DNA from: Gnetum montanum | Taxonomy: Eukaryota > Streptophyta > Gnetopsida > Gnetales > Gnetaceae | Assembly (NCBI GenBank): GCA_015680685.1 | Contig: MNCI01034860.1 | Span: 63,265-127,264, forward strand | Length of the DNA stretch: 64,000 nucleotides | Reading direction: 5' to 3' | Shown: piece by piece, positions 24,036 to 36,100 of the stretch | Layout of the letters: each line of letters opens with the position of its first letter | How positions within the stretch are numbered: the stretch's first letter is position 1 | The notes under the pieces: model-generated | Seen by the model: the letters and a program-made list of their open reading frames with translations, nothing else | The model's database searches: none | What the model was told of the DNA's origin: nothing | Made by a program: the position numbers and the translations under genes

Positions 24036-24844
24036 TCTAAAAAATTTTGAAGTGTCGTGCAATGGATATGTTCATCTGCACTGCATGATACGTTATTTAA
24101 AAAGAAGAGAGACTCTGATGCGTTGTTGATTCATTGCTTGTGAGGTAACTCTATGTTACTTATATATTGTTAGTCTGTTATCGATTGTTTTGTTCTGAGT
24201 GCATAACTTTGGGATTTCACACTAAAGTGATATAACCTATTCAAGTGGATGAAAGGATTGAAATCTCTGTTGGGAAGATGTCTTTGTCTTGTAGCCTTAT
24301 TCTAACTTTCGCCTTCCGAAACCGCAACTGCAATGTGCAACTATTTCCATAAATTTTTTTTATATCAACACTTGAGTCATGTCATTTAGGAACAGTTCGA
24401 ATTTGGAAATTAGGAAGATGATTGATGAGTGTATACACAGTTACACAACCATTTAAAGGAATTGAAACACTATTGGAAGATTGTAGGGTGTGGGTTCAGA
24501 ATTTTTATGAAATGGCTACCACATAGGATATTGCTTTAGGCTCACCTTAAATCTGTATAAGTTTGAAAGATGATTTTAGGTTTTCAGCAATAAATGAAAA
24601 ATGAATAATGTTTACATAATCATGTTGCTGAAAATGAGAATGCTTTCATCAAGGAAAACTGAATTTGTTTATTTTGGTCCTTGTTGCATTTGAAAGAAGT
24701 AAAAGCTGGTGTTTCTCATCTTGCTTTGGTTTTGAATGATTCAATGTGGTTTTGATTGATAGTCATTTCTACATTGTTATTCAAGCAAGAAAATAGCCTA
24801 CACCAGGCACAGAAACCGTAACAATTGACAAAGTACTTTTTGGT

Positions 24845-24885
24845 AGGGGAAGCCTGCTCAGAGAAGTCCAAGCAGGTGCACCCCT
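24845..24885 (+). repeat. Hairpin repeat copy 2 (intron 1)
   Basis: Arms AGGGGAAGCCTGCT and AGCAGGTGCACCCCT are near reverse complements. Read from the minus strand, it aligns with copy 3. Confidence 0.6.
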
Positions 24886-25208
24886 AAGCTGATCTCCTTG
24901 GGTACTTGGTTGGTTTGTTAATAAAATAAGTTGCAAATTTCAGCTGTCGCTGAGACAACATTTTACCTTCATGCCTTTTGGGGCATGACTACATAGTAAA
25001 GTGGGTAAATGTTTTGGTTATTGGAAATGTTTGTGACTTGTAATTTTCATCTTCCAGGCGACAAGTTCAATATACACTCCGATGTATAAAGAAATAGCCA
25101 AAACTTAATTGTGTCCATGAAAGCCTAGGGTCTCCACATAGACATAAATAATGGAAATAATAACAAATAGATGAAATATAATAAATGTCTTGGCTTGACT
25201 TAACTATT

Positions 25209-25244
25209 AGGGGTGAACCTGCCCAGACTTGGCAGGCTTCCCCT
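25209..25244 (+). repeat. Hairpin repeat copy 3 (intron 1)
   Basis: Arms AGGGGTGAACCTGCC and GGCAGGCTTCCCCT surround CAGACTT. It is preceded by GACTTAACTAT, a flank shared with copies 1 and 4. Confidence 0.6.
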
Positions 25245-25549
25245 GCCTTCCCCGCCAAAGTGCTCCCTGGACTATTACAACTATTATTGTTTCTGGGCTT
25301 GTAGTAGGCTATTTTCTTGCTTGAATAACAATGTAGTCAAGAAAAACTGATTAATAAAAACACAGAGAATTTGAGCTGCAGGGAATCAGATTGGAGAAAT
25401 AAAAGAGCAAATCACAAAATTCATGACCAAGATTTCTGTTTATTCTAGAATTTAGTTACAATTATTATTATCAAAGTTTGAGCATTCAAACAGTATTGTT
25501 TGAACAAATTCATACAACAGTCTGAGAAACACTAGCATTTTTATTCTTT

Positions 25550-27322
25550 TTATTGGAAGAGAGTTTGGGTCATTATATTAATTGCAATCAAATTTACATT
25601 TGTCCTGTACAGTCACAGAATGACGGGGTTATTGACCCCCTCCGCTCCCCTAACACCATAGCTAAGAAACCCCCCGAAAACTCTCAGATTCCTCTTGGGT
25701 GATCCAAAATCGGCATCCTGATCCAAAAAACTTCTAGGACAACCCCATAGACTGTGGAACCAAACAAAAAAAAAAAAAAACAATTACCAAAAGAAACAGC
25801 GACATAGGCCCACATCCTAAAAATGGCAAGGAAGGCTTGTACAATGGAAAATGACCCTTTCTTTGCAATGGATAGTGTCGAGAACAGCATGGTGCCTCTC
25901 GGTATCCACAAAAGTAGTGGCTTGCTAAAAATCTTTAAATGCTTTCACTTTCCTCACACACTCTTCCTCATCCTCCTTCCCATTTGGGTGGAGTTACCCC
26001 CCTACGGTGAATGTAATGTTGCAATGCCTACCATGACATGTTTCGACCAATATTCATAACAACATAGGGGCACCTCCCCTCCCAAAGCTAGGATCTAGCC
26101 TTGTGTTCATGTGCTCAATCCTGTTGCTGTTGGATTTGAGTAGCCTCTATCTCCTCCCACTCACGGTATTCTTGATCCCCTCTCGTTTGGATCTTCTGTT
26201 CTTGCACTTCTTTTTGGAGTTGCTCCTAGATATGTTGTTAGAGCTCCGCCTCCAACTTGTTCATCACTATTGCCTCAGCTAGGTCCCATCATCACTTCTC
26301 TTCTTTGGTTGCTTCTGCATGGATGTGCTTGGTCATTTCCAACTACCATTGGAAGTCCTCCTCCTAAGCCTTCCACTTCCCTTCCCAAAGGGCCCTTTCC
26401 TCCACCCGGGCTTGATCTGCCGCCTCCTCCACTGCCCTAGCTAGCATAGCCTCAAAGTCTTGAGGCACGGACCCACCAACGTCCTCAGGTAGAGCCACCA
26501 ACGAGCATTCCCCAACAACCAACTTTGGTGACCCAACTCCAACCTCTTGATCATTAAACTCCCCAGTCAAATTCACAACCGGTGGAGCGCAGCAAGGCCG
26601 CCTTATCCCATACACAACATGGACCAGAGAGCTCCTTGGCCACAAAGGCACAGAAGGTTGAGATGTCCACCATAGAGCCAAATGACCCTTGAATGCCATC
26701 GCCATTGTTGGTGCCCCAACATCACCAGAAAGAACTGCGGTAGGTTGATCACACGCCCTAGCCTTAGGCATTTCAAGAAACTGAAATGCACACCCTATAA
26801 CTTCCAAACATTTGTAGAGTGCACAAAAAACCAGTCAACCAGCTTGGTTGCATCCTACCAAATCGGCAAAAGCACCGATTTGGGTACCTGACCACTCCCT
26901 ATCTTGGGCAACGGCCGATAAAAGAAAGCCTCGACATCCTGGAGACCATGGCCCATGGGGAGGACTGTTTCTCTCCCCGCTGGCACTCCCAAACCCTCCG
27001 CAATCGTTGCCTTAGTGAGTGCAATCCGCACACCCCGAAAAAGCATGTGGTCCCCTTGCTAGTTTATATAGAATGGGCCATCCTCTAGATCTGGCTCCCC
27101 CTGGAGTAGGGGCAAGAGGTCAGCCCACCCCACTCACGAAATCAGATTCTAGAGCACTGAATTCTTCCGAAAGCCCATGCATGACGACTCAAAAGTGGGC
27201 GTAACCCCCATCGCTGAAATTGCTTCCCGCCAGAGCCGTAAACCAACAGCCACAATTTGTGCTAGTGGAGGCAGCGTTAGTTGATGAAAAATCCAGTGAT
27301 TAAGCACCTTCCAAACAGACCA
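25550..27322 (-). mobile_element. LINE-a: 5'-truncated L1-type LINE
   Basis: The insertion is bounded by an imperfect direct repeat, TAGCATTTTTATTCTTT at 25533-25549 and TAGCATTTTTTTCTTT at 27323-27338. Its left edge matches the 3' end of LINE-c (GAGTTTGGGTCATTATATTAA against GAGTTCAGGTCATTGTATTAA), so the element reads on the minus strand. Only the 3' part of ORF2 is present: domain X at about 27,150-26,640, a region rich in E, A, K and R from about 26,460, and a tail with CPYVVMNIGRN near 26,065. It sits in intron 1 of the starch synthase gene. Endonuclease and reverse transcriptase are missing. Confidence 0.8.
26640..27150 (-). pseudogene. Domain X of LINE-a ORF2
   Basis: On the minus strand the frame gives GWADLLPLLQGEPDLEDGPF, then MLFRGVRIALTKATIAEGLG, DVEAFFYRPLPKIGSGQVPK, WFFVHSTNVWKLQGV and LKCLRLGRVINLPQFFL. 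The same blocks in the same order occur in LINE-b, -d and -e, and the last part in LINE-c. The pattern (F-Y-x-N, R-G-x-x-I, a helical L-A-E-x-L-G-V-P, I-N-L-P-x-F) loosely resembles the plant family called putative plant transposon protein. That assignment is from memory and its function is unknown. Confidence 0.65.
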
Positions 27323-27666
27323 TAGCATTTTTTTCTTTGAAAGGCAGAAATAAATTCATTTTTGTTTGATGAGATATGCTCAACAATGTGATTATTCAGA
27401 CATTATTCATTTTTCTTTTGTTGCTGGAAAGTCTACAATCTTATTTCAAGCTTCTGTAGAAAAATTTGATATTATTTAGACATCAATGGCTTGCAAAGAG
27501 CTGAAATTGCAAAATACAATCACACAATAAGGTGGTAAAGAACTAGCATCTAAATATAAAAGCACTGTGTTGCTGAGAGAAGGACCACGGATAGAAGATA
27601 AACCTATAAGCATGACACTTTACTTATAAGAGCGTAGCACTTAAATGTTTTTAAAGTCAAAATGCC

Positions 27667-27706
27667 AGGTGAGCCTGGCCTGAACTTTAGTCTGGGCAGG
27701 CTCATT
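27667..27706 (-). repeat. Hairpin repeat copy 4 (intron 1, reversed)
   Basis: On the minus strand it reads GACTTAACTAT, a short spacer, then GAGCCTGCCCAGACT, and closes with CAGGCTCACCT. This is the opposite orientation to copies 1 and 3. Confidence 0.5.
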
Positions 27707-28020
27707 GTTGATAGTTAAGTCAAGCTGAACATTGTTCTCAGTAAAATCTTTTTTCTGGAAAAAAAAGAAAAAGAGCTTGGACATTATCTATTGCATTTAC
27801 TGGGCTTAAACATACTATTAGGTAGTTGTATTTATCTGTTAGGACCAATATACACTATTTAATAAAAACTTCTGGGTAAGGTAGCTATACCTGTAATTGC
27901 CATTTTACGGTTTTCTACTTTTCTACTGTAAAAGAATCATACCACTATATTGAAAGCTATGTCAAAATTTTCGTATCTACCTCTGAATGTAACATGCAAG
28001 CTTTAATGTTGGTTTGGCAG

Positions 28021-28254
28021 GTCTTGTTGCTTTAGTTAGGTATCTTATCCATGGCAGCATGCATTTCAAAATCTGAAACAACTTTATGTGTTGCTTTCAT
28101 AAGCCACATTAGTTCTTTGTGTGAAGGAAGATACTACACTGCAGCTAGAGGGCTGGATAGTTGCTACCAGAAAACCAAAGTCCAAAGAAGGCTATCATGC
28201 AGATCTGCTCAATCAAAGTTGATGAAATATTCAGCAGCTAGGGTATCTCTCCAT
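28021..28254 (+). CDS. SS5: SS5 coding exon 1 (start codon and transit peptide)
   Basis: The acceptor is TTTGGCAG ending at 28020. 28021-28050 is 5' UTR, and coding starts at 28051 (MAACISKSETTLCVAF). The donor GTGAGT starts at 28255 and the exon ends in phase 0 after 68 codons. An in-frame stop at 28033-28035 fixes the start. Confidence 0.75.
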
Positions 28255-30123
28255 GTGAGTCCCATTATTTCAATTAACTAATGCCTTGAGGAAAATGAAT
28301 AATTACCATATCTCAGATTCATTACCAATAAGCAATTGTCATTTTAGATTTGAAGAGAATGATAAATACAAAAGTATGTACCTATGATGTACCAACGCTT
28401 TTTTTTTCTTGTTTTTTAAGAAACGATTTAAAGGTTGTAATAATGAACGCAGAAAAAACAAAACAATCCCTGATTATGCGAAAACAAAAGTTGTTCAGAA
28501 ACAAGAATTAGCAGCTCAATATGGTAAACTAACGGTCTATCCTAGGTAATGGTCTATTCCTGTACGATGACTGATGAAGCAACCAATAGAGAACCATTGA
28601 TAATTTCACTAGCTAAATCTCATAATTTGTAAATGGGATTTCAAATTTTGTTTGGGTATGATAAGGATTTTTAAAATGCATGGATATATATATTAAGTTA
28701 CATACTTTTATCAAATATGGATGGATGGGCAAAGAAAGTAGGTGAACTAAGCTGTCGTAGTTCAGGAGTTGAGGCATATTTTAAGCTTATGAACCAGAAC
28801 ATCCCAGAGCATGTAGCTACTTTTATAATACTCTTTGGACTCATCAAGGCTACTGCAATATAATACTTCTTTAGCTGGCTGAAAAGAAAATAGTTTCAAG
28901 CATAATATCCTAAAACTGATGAATTAAGAGGGGAGTTTGATATACAGACTTTCTAAACCCACTGGTAGTTCAAAATTGCTGCATTTCTTATTCCAAAAAT
29001 AGGAGAGTCCCCTGTAAACAGGCTTCACAAAATTGTAAAAGTTAAAACTTAAAGGTCCTCCCTAATCTTAAATAATGGCACATTAATGTTTAAGGCCATT
29101 GTTGTAAGCAGATTTTTTTTTCAATCTTGTGAAGTTTCTGTTTTCTCCACTGATGAGGATGATTTTTACTCAAAGATTAATTGCTCTTGTTCTATGCAGG
29201 AGAATTCACAAATTTTAAATGAACCAACTGAACTTCAAAATCGTGAACATATTGTTTGGCCCTCTCCAGATGATGAAATACCGTTTTGGAAAAGACAGTT
29301 TCCAGGTCCCGGAACTGATGGATTGAGGGTTGAAAATAACATTGAACAAGATTCTGATACCATGAATATTGTACATGTTACTGCTGAAATGGCTCCTATA
29401 GCAAAAGTTGGCGGCTTAGGTGATGTTGTTACTGGTCTTGCAAGATCTTGTCTGCTTAGAGGACATAGGGTGGAGGTAATGCTTCCATTCTATGAATGTC
29501 TACAAAGAGGACAAATAGACAGTTTGAGTCATTCTCACTCGTATTCTTCATATTTTAATGGAGATTGGGTGACTACTCATGCATATCGTGGCTATGTTAC
29601 TGGAATACCAGTAATACTTATCGAGCCAGCCAATCGCTTTTTTAAAGGATCACAAATTTATGGGGGTTCATACAATGAGTTGGAAGCTTATTTGTTTTTT
29701 AGCCGTGCTTGTCTTGAACTCTTGCAGGTTATTACTATAACCTTATATGGATGTTCACATTTTTTGAACAGAGTTTTTTTTGTTTTTTGTTTTAAATGTG
29801 GAAATGTTTCACCCATATTTATGACACGCCAAATTTCTGTGATAGGTGACAAGCTTTCAACCAGATATCATTCATGTACACGAGTGGCAAACCAGTGCAC
29901 TACCTATACTTTACTGGGATATGTATCACAATCTTTCTGTCAAAGTTAAGGATACCATGTATTTATCACGTTATCACTTCATCTTATTTGGATGGTTGGA
30001 ACTTTGTAATGATGCTTGCCTTAACATTGCAGAAACCCAGGCTTCTTTTGACAATACACAATATGGAGCATTATGGTGAATGCAGGTGAATTATGGATAA
30101 CTCACTATCTTGTGTGTGTGTGC

Positions 30124-30166
<43 letters not shown>

Positions 30167-33100
30167 NAAGAGTTTCGACACATGAAAATAAAACATTTTT
30201 TAAAGGAAGGATTCATCATGAAATCACATCCTGATAATTTTTTTAACAAGTAAAAAGGGATTATATTAGTAAAATAAGATTTGAAGTACAAAAATCACAT
30301 CCTGAAATAATATCTCTGGCACATACTGAAGCATTTCCTTCTGAAATTTATGGTATTTTAAAGGTTGAGATATTTTGGCAGATCATTGCCTTGGCAGTAG
30401 CAAATGTTATCAAACTAGTTATATTATTTTAATAAATGATATTCTTTAGCCTTTATAAGTCCTAGGACATTCCCAGTAACATAAGTACCTAGCACACAAA
30501 CTTTGCAAGGCCCTGCCCAAATCTGTAGGAGACATGACCAAAATAAAAGTAAAATGTTGTTTATGTTGCATTCTTGTACCTGCCCTAAAAAGGCTGTTGT
30601 TTGTTACATATGGTTCTGGAATTTCTTCCTAACAGACTATTTAAAATAAGCTGCTTAAGAATCCTATCAAATGATTCTTTTGTTGTCAGTGATTTTTTTG
30701 TTTGTTTTTTGGTTGCTTGGTCTATTAAAGGAAGTATGTGTTTGTTCATGTGCATGTAGATGGATCCTCCTCAATGGGCTAAGCTTGTATCTTGTATATT
30801 AGATTAATTCAATTTTGATAATGTTTGTATAGAAGTTTCCTAGAATACGGTTTCTTTATCTTTTCTGTTTTTTTCCCCCAAATTATAAAATTCTATGAAA
30901 CTCACCATGATATTTAGGTAATAAACATGTCAATATGTAATAGAATATTTGATGTAATTAGCCTTTGGTTAGTTACATAAAATTGTTTGGGCTATTATTC
31001 ATGAAGTGCTCATGCATTTCTATTTCTTTCTATTTTAAACTAGCCATGGAATTTGATTTTACTGTTATATTGTTCCTGTTAATTATAGGGTAGAACAGTT
31101 CAACACCTGTGGACTGGATGGTACAATCTATAATACAATAGATAAGGTACTGTGTTTTTAAATATTTTTGAGAACTTCTTGACAAATTACAACATTTCCT
31201 TGAGCTTTCTTTGCTGTGGCTTTTTGTATATCAACAAAATAAAATTCTGCTACATAAATCTACTTATGATGGATACGTAGTTAATAGTTTAGAATATGTA
31301 AAATGCCGGGTTTATTTAGTTGACAAATAACCATGATTTTCATCTGTAAATAGATAATAACTTGATGCCTAAGAGCACACGAGGGGTTTTAGCAAATCCT
31401 TTTTCAACAAAGGTTTTGTTTGTGTAGCTTAACGGTTACTCAGTGGCTTGCACCGTATGCATGGATCATTTTGAAACTTTGAACTAGGTAACCCTGGATT
31501 TCTAGTGGTTGTGTCATGTCATTGTTGGAGCCTCTAGCTCCTTGGAATTGCTAGTTATCAACGAGGATTGAAAAACCATCAATTTCATCGCTTCTACTTT
31601 CCTTGTCATGGCCCCTTTGCATACCCACATTGATGAAGTAATACTCGCTAGTAAGATGGCCTAGGTTGTCCAACCCTTGCCCATGTGCATATTAGTCCAT
31701 TTTCCAAGAATCTTGGGGTTCAATGTTACCCATTTTTTTAAGCATGTGATGATGCATCTAGTGGTAATTTTGTATTTCATTGTAAGCCTTGGATGTGTGG
31801 AAGTCAAGGTAACGCATTGTGTTTATAGTCTAAGCTAGAGGCTAAGTTTGGTGAGATGTGTTAGTTAGTTTGTGTACATACAAGTCTCTTCTCTTTCCCT
31901 TCCCATTTTTCCTTGTTGAGGCTATGTCCCAACATCTCTTCGAGGTTTTGGATTTCTTCTGGGCTTGAATATGTCAATTGGGACTACATCCTCTATTCTG
32001 GATTCATCTAGTGTTGAAATCACATTTTGGTCTCAAGGTTGCACTAGCTTCTTGGGCTAGTGCACCCCCTATATTGCCTTCTAGGCACTAGCACACCCAC
32101 TTACCATTCCGATCAAATTTCATTGAAAGTAACTAGAAAGTGATGACATGCACTAGGATCAAGTTGCAGTGCACCTTTTCATTTCCAATGCCAAAACAAT
32201 AAATACTGAAGTATTGGACATCTTTTGCTTTCCAGCTTTTCCATTGTTTTCTTTTGGGTGAAGAGCTTCTCCTTTCTTAGATAAGTGTGCTTTTCTTTTT
32301 TTGCTTGTGTATATTTTTGAGTCATCTCTTCACTATGCAATGAGGCTCTATTGAAGTGTTGCCATGCTTACACAATGCAAAATTGTTTGGTCAATGCAGA
32401 GTCGAGTGATTATGTACTGAATAAAGCTCAAAATTTCCTTTTTGTTTTTCATTCCAATGTGTATGTAAAACATAAAAATACAAAAAATACTAGCTGAACA
32501 ATTGACCACAAATTAATTAATTATTATATTAGTTATTCTTTTATTTAGTTAATTTGATAAGTGCGCTTTTCTTTCTTTGTTTATGTATATTTTTGAGTCA
32601 TCTCTTCACTATGTAACGAGGCTCTATTAAAAGTGTTGCCATGGCTCTATTAAAAGTGTTGCCATGCTTACACAACCTAGAATTGTTTGGTCAATGATTA
32701 TGTAGTGAATAAAGCTCGTGGTTTCCCTTTCGTTTTTCATTCCAATGTGCATTTAAAACATAAAAATACAAAAAATACAAGCCAAACATTTGGCCACAAT
32801 TTAATTAATTCTTATATTAGTTATTCTTTTATTTAGTTAACTTGATCTAATTAGTTATATGGGTGGAGCTATGACAATTTGACCTTGGCCAAGGAGGTTG
32901 TATCTATACAACATGGTGTTGGGCCATTTGATGAGCCATTTATTGCTTTTGTGTGTGATAGTGTTGTACCTATTCCACAAGGGATTGTGACACTTGTGTG
33001 TAGAGTGTGGATTTGGTGTTGCACTTGTACTACAAAAGATTGCAATGAGTGTATGTAGTTAATTATTTATTATTTTATTCTTTATTTATAAAATACATAA

Positions 33101-36100
33101 AAATAATAAAATACAAAAATTGTCAAAATATCCCTTTCTTTACCTATAACAACATAAGGTATTTGCTTGTATTATATGTATTATATATATCATAGCATTC
33201 TTTATTTCTTAAACACAATGGCAATGCATAAGTAAATTGTACATTTCACTTATGACAATAGCATCTCTGGAGTTTATTATTGGGTTGCTGTGTTCCAATA
33301 ATACATTTCTTGTAGTATCGGCCAAGAGGAGCTCCTATCATTGGAACTTTTGCCAAGGAAGGCACTTTGTGAATTACTGTTTTACTTGAACATTCATAAT
33401 TTTCTTGTTGTTAGTTGTTTTTGTAGGAAATAAAGAATGGAAGCAATCAGAGTTGAGATGAATAGTGAAAATGGATTAAAGTAGAAGCCTCGGTCCAAAT
33501 CACTTTAAGAAACATGGTGAATGAAGCAGCATCTCCCATTGTGATTACCATTCATCAAGATAAATTGGGATTGGACTGATGGTATGATGTGTATGGATAA
33601 TTTGGCAAAGAGCCTAGGGAAGTTGCACTTGCTAACCTTGAGAAGACCTTGTTCAACTAATGCTTCATTGAGGATTTGGTAGATTACAAACCCATGTTGC
33701 CCCAACATAGTATGTCGCTCATGAGAAGCAAGAGCTTTATGATTTGACAAAAAAATTAGAGTATGAGTGCGTACATGTTGAGAGACAAACACAACTATCT
33801 TATGGAGACTTGTTGCTACAATAGAAAGGGTCCTAGGTGATGGGGAGATAATCATGTCATAGAAAAACAAATGTAACAATTACCTCTCCACTCTCTTACT
33901 CATATTAACACTCTCAAGGAACACAGAATTGGCTTGCTAGACTCTTGATATATGGATGTTTCTAGCCTCATTGATCCTTGTGCAATTCATAACCTTCTTG
34001 GTAATCGTTTGGCTTCTTCCTGTGCTACCATATTTTAATAAAAATTGGAAATCTTGAAATGGTGACCTAACTACAATCCATAGTTGCCTGGTAGCCGATT
34101 GTTGATGGATTGCCAATCTCCTTGCACTTGTTGTCCTATGACAAAGCTATGATCCACAAATCATTTGAAATTCACCTTGAAATAGAAATTGGAATTTGGT
34201 GTTTTACCAACGCTAGTGCCCTGGAACTTACAATAGCCTTACAACCTAGATTGCCACTAGATTGCAACATGTACTTTGCCTACAATTTCCTAGAAATAGA
34301 ACCTAGTAAATACCAAAGTTAATAGTGCAATTGGCTACGATCCACAACCTCCTTGTAGTGCATTGCAATCAGGCTATGACTCACAGTCTTGTATTTAGTT
34401 GCATATTTGAGCTAAAAATCCTCAAAAATGTCTAAATTACAAACTACGATAGGGCTGTGACTTGGACCCTACTCACAATTCCTTGGCAGAATCTCATTTG
34501 TCATCTAAATTAACTCAGATTGACATCGTATTAAAGTTACAAACCCCTAATATCTAAACACATATACATGGAAATAAAATATATTTGAAGTGAGGTGATG
34601 TCCTCATTAGTAGAAGGAGTTCCATGCATCTTGATCCATGGGGCCCGAACTATACGCATGGCAATCTAGAAGCCATTTGTTACTCTTCATTTGCCTTTCT
34701 TTATTTGGATGAAGGTGTTGATGATTTGGATGAGCCTTTATTGCAATGAGTTTCCTAAGGTGAAATTCATGTGATGAGGACATTGCCCAACCCTAAAGTG
34801 TCAATCCTCAATTGTGTGTTGTGTTTAATGTTTGTGTGTTGTGTCTTGGTTTGTTTGACATGTTCTCTATGCATTCGAGAGGTTTTAGGATTGACGGGAC
34901 CTTGAATGAAGTGTTTGGCTTTTAGGCTTGATGACTTGTGCTAGTAGGAAAGACATCATACTTCTGGAAAAGACATCTTGTCTTGGCCCAAAGATGTCTT
35001 TTCCTCTTGCAAGATGTTTTTTTGTCAATGCTTGTGTCTTTGGAAAGATGTCTTCCAGATGCAAAAGACATCTTCTATGAAAGCCTAGCTCTCGGGAAAG
35101 ATGTCTTCCTAAGACCAAAGACATCTTCTTAAGCATGTTTTCCTTTCAAGAATGACGTTTTCCCTAACCTTAAAGACATCTTCCTTGGTAAGGCCAACAG
35201 ACCTAAATTTGTATTTTGGGTGTTGAGGGTAGATGAGCAATCACTGAAAAGCTATAAGGGAAATGCAAGAGAAAAGAGAGATATCAAGAGAGTGTGTGTA
35301 GAGTAGAAAGTGAGAGGGAGAAGCTCATCTTGAGCAATCCTTGTAGCACGTTTGTTATTGAGATTGTGAGTGTGATTATGAGGGGATCTTGAGCTTTGTC
35401 TATTGTTCGGAACTTTGTTTCTAGCTTCTTTATATTTCATTTTCTATTGCAAGCAAGAATGAAGAGTTGTGTGTTCTTTTCTTGTTTCAATTATGGGTTC
35501 TTGTTAGATTTGGCATCAAATTGAGGTTGATGGGATCAGGTCCTCATCATCATGAAGAGTTTGTATTCCACTTGAAAGCATTGATTCAAGAAGAATTAAA
35601 AGGGCTGATATAGTAATTCTTACACGGAAGTGGGTTTCGATGGAGAGGGCGGGAATGTTTTCAATCGCATTAGAGGGCACAGGGCTGGCACAGGCGAACG
35701 TGGGGAGACATAGGCGGACGTGGAGACATAGGTAGACGTGGAGACATAGGCAGACGTGGAGACATAGGCAGACGTGGAGACACAGGCGGACGCGGGTACG
35801 TAGACCGGCACTGGCCTTGCTTCGAGCGAAGCGCGTGAGGAAAGGCAGGCGGCCCCACTGGCTGCGCTAAAAGGCCCCGGGGAGTTTGAGGCTTGCTAGC
35901 GCGAGGGTTCGGTGATGAGGCTAAAGGTTGGTCGCCCGACGGTCGGCACCCTGGAACGGTTAGAACATAGCTTGCTCGACAAGTTCGTGTCGGAGGGCGT
36001 GCGGCCGCGGATGGACTTGATTCGGCGATGGGTCCAGTCGGTTTGGGGGCTGGACATGGTGACGGTCAAAAGCCTAGTGACGGACAGGGAGCGCGTCCTG

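Noticed and set aside
30091-30291. Lysine-rich antisense open frame
   Set aside because: It comes from a run of about 40 T next to an assembly N.
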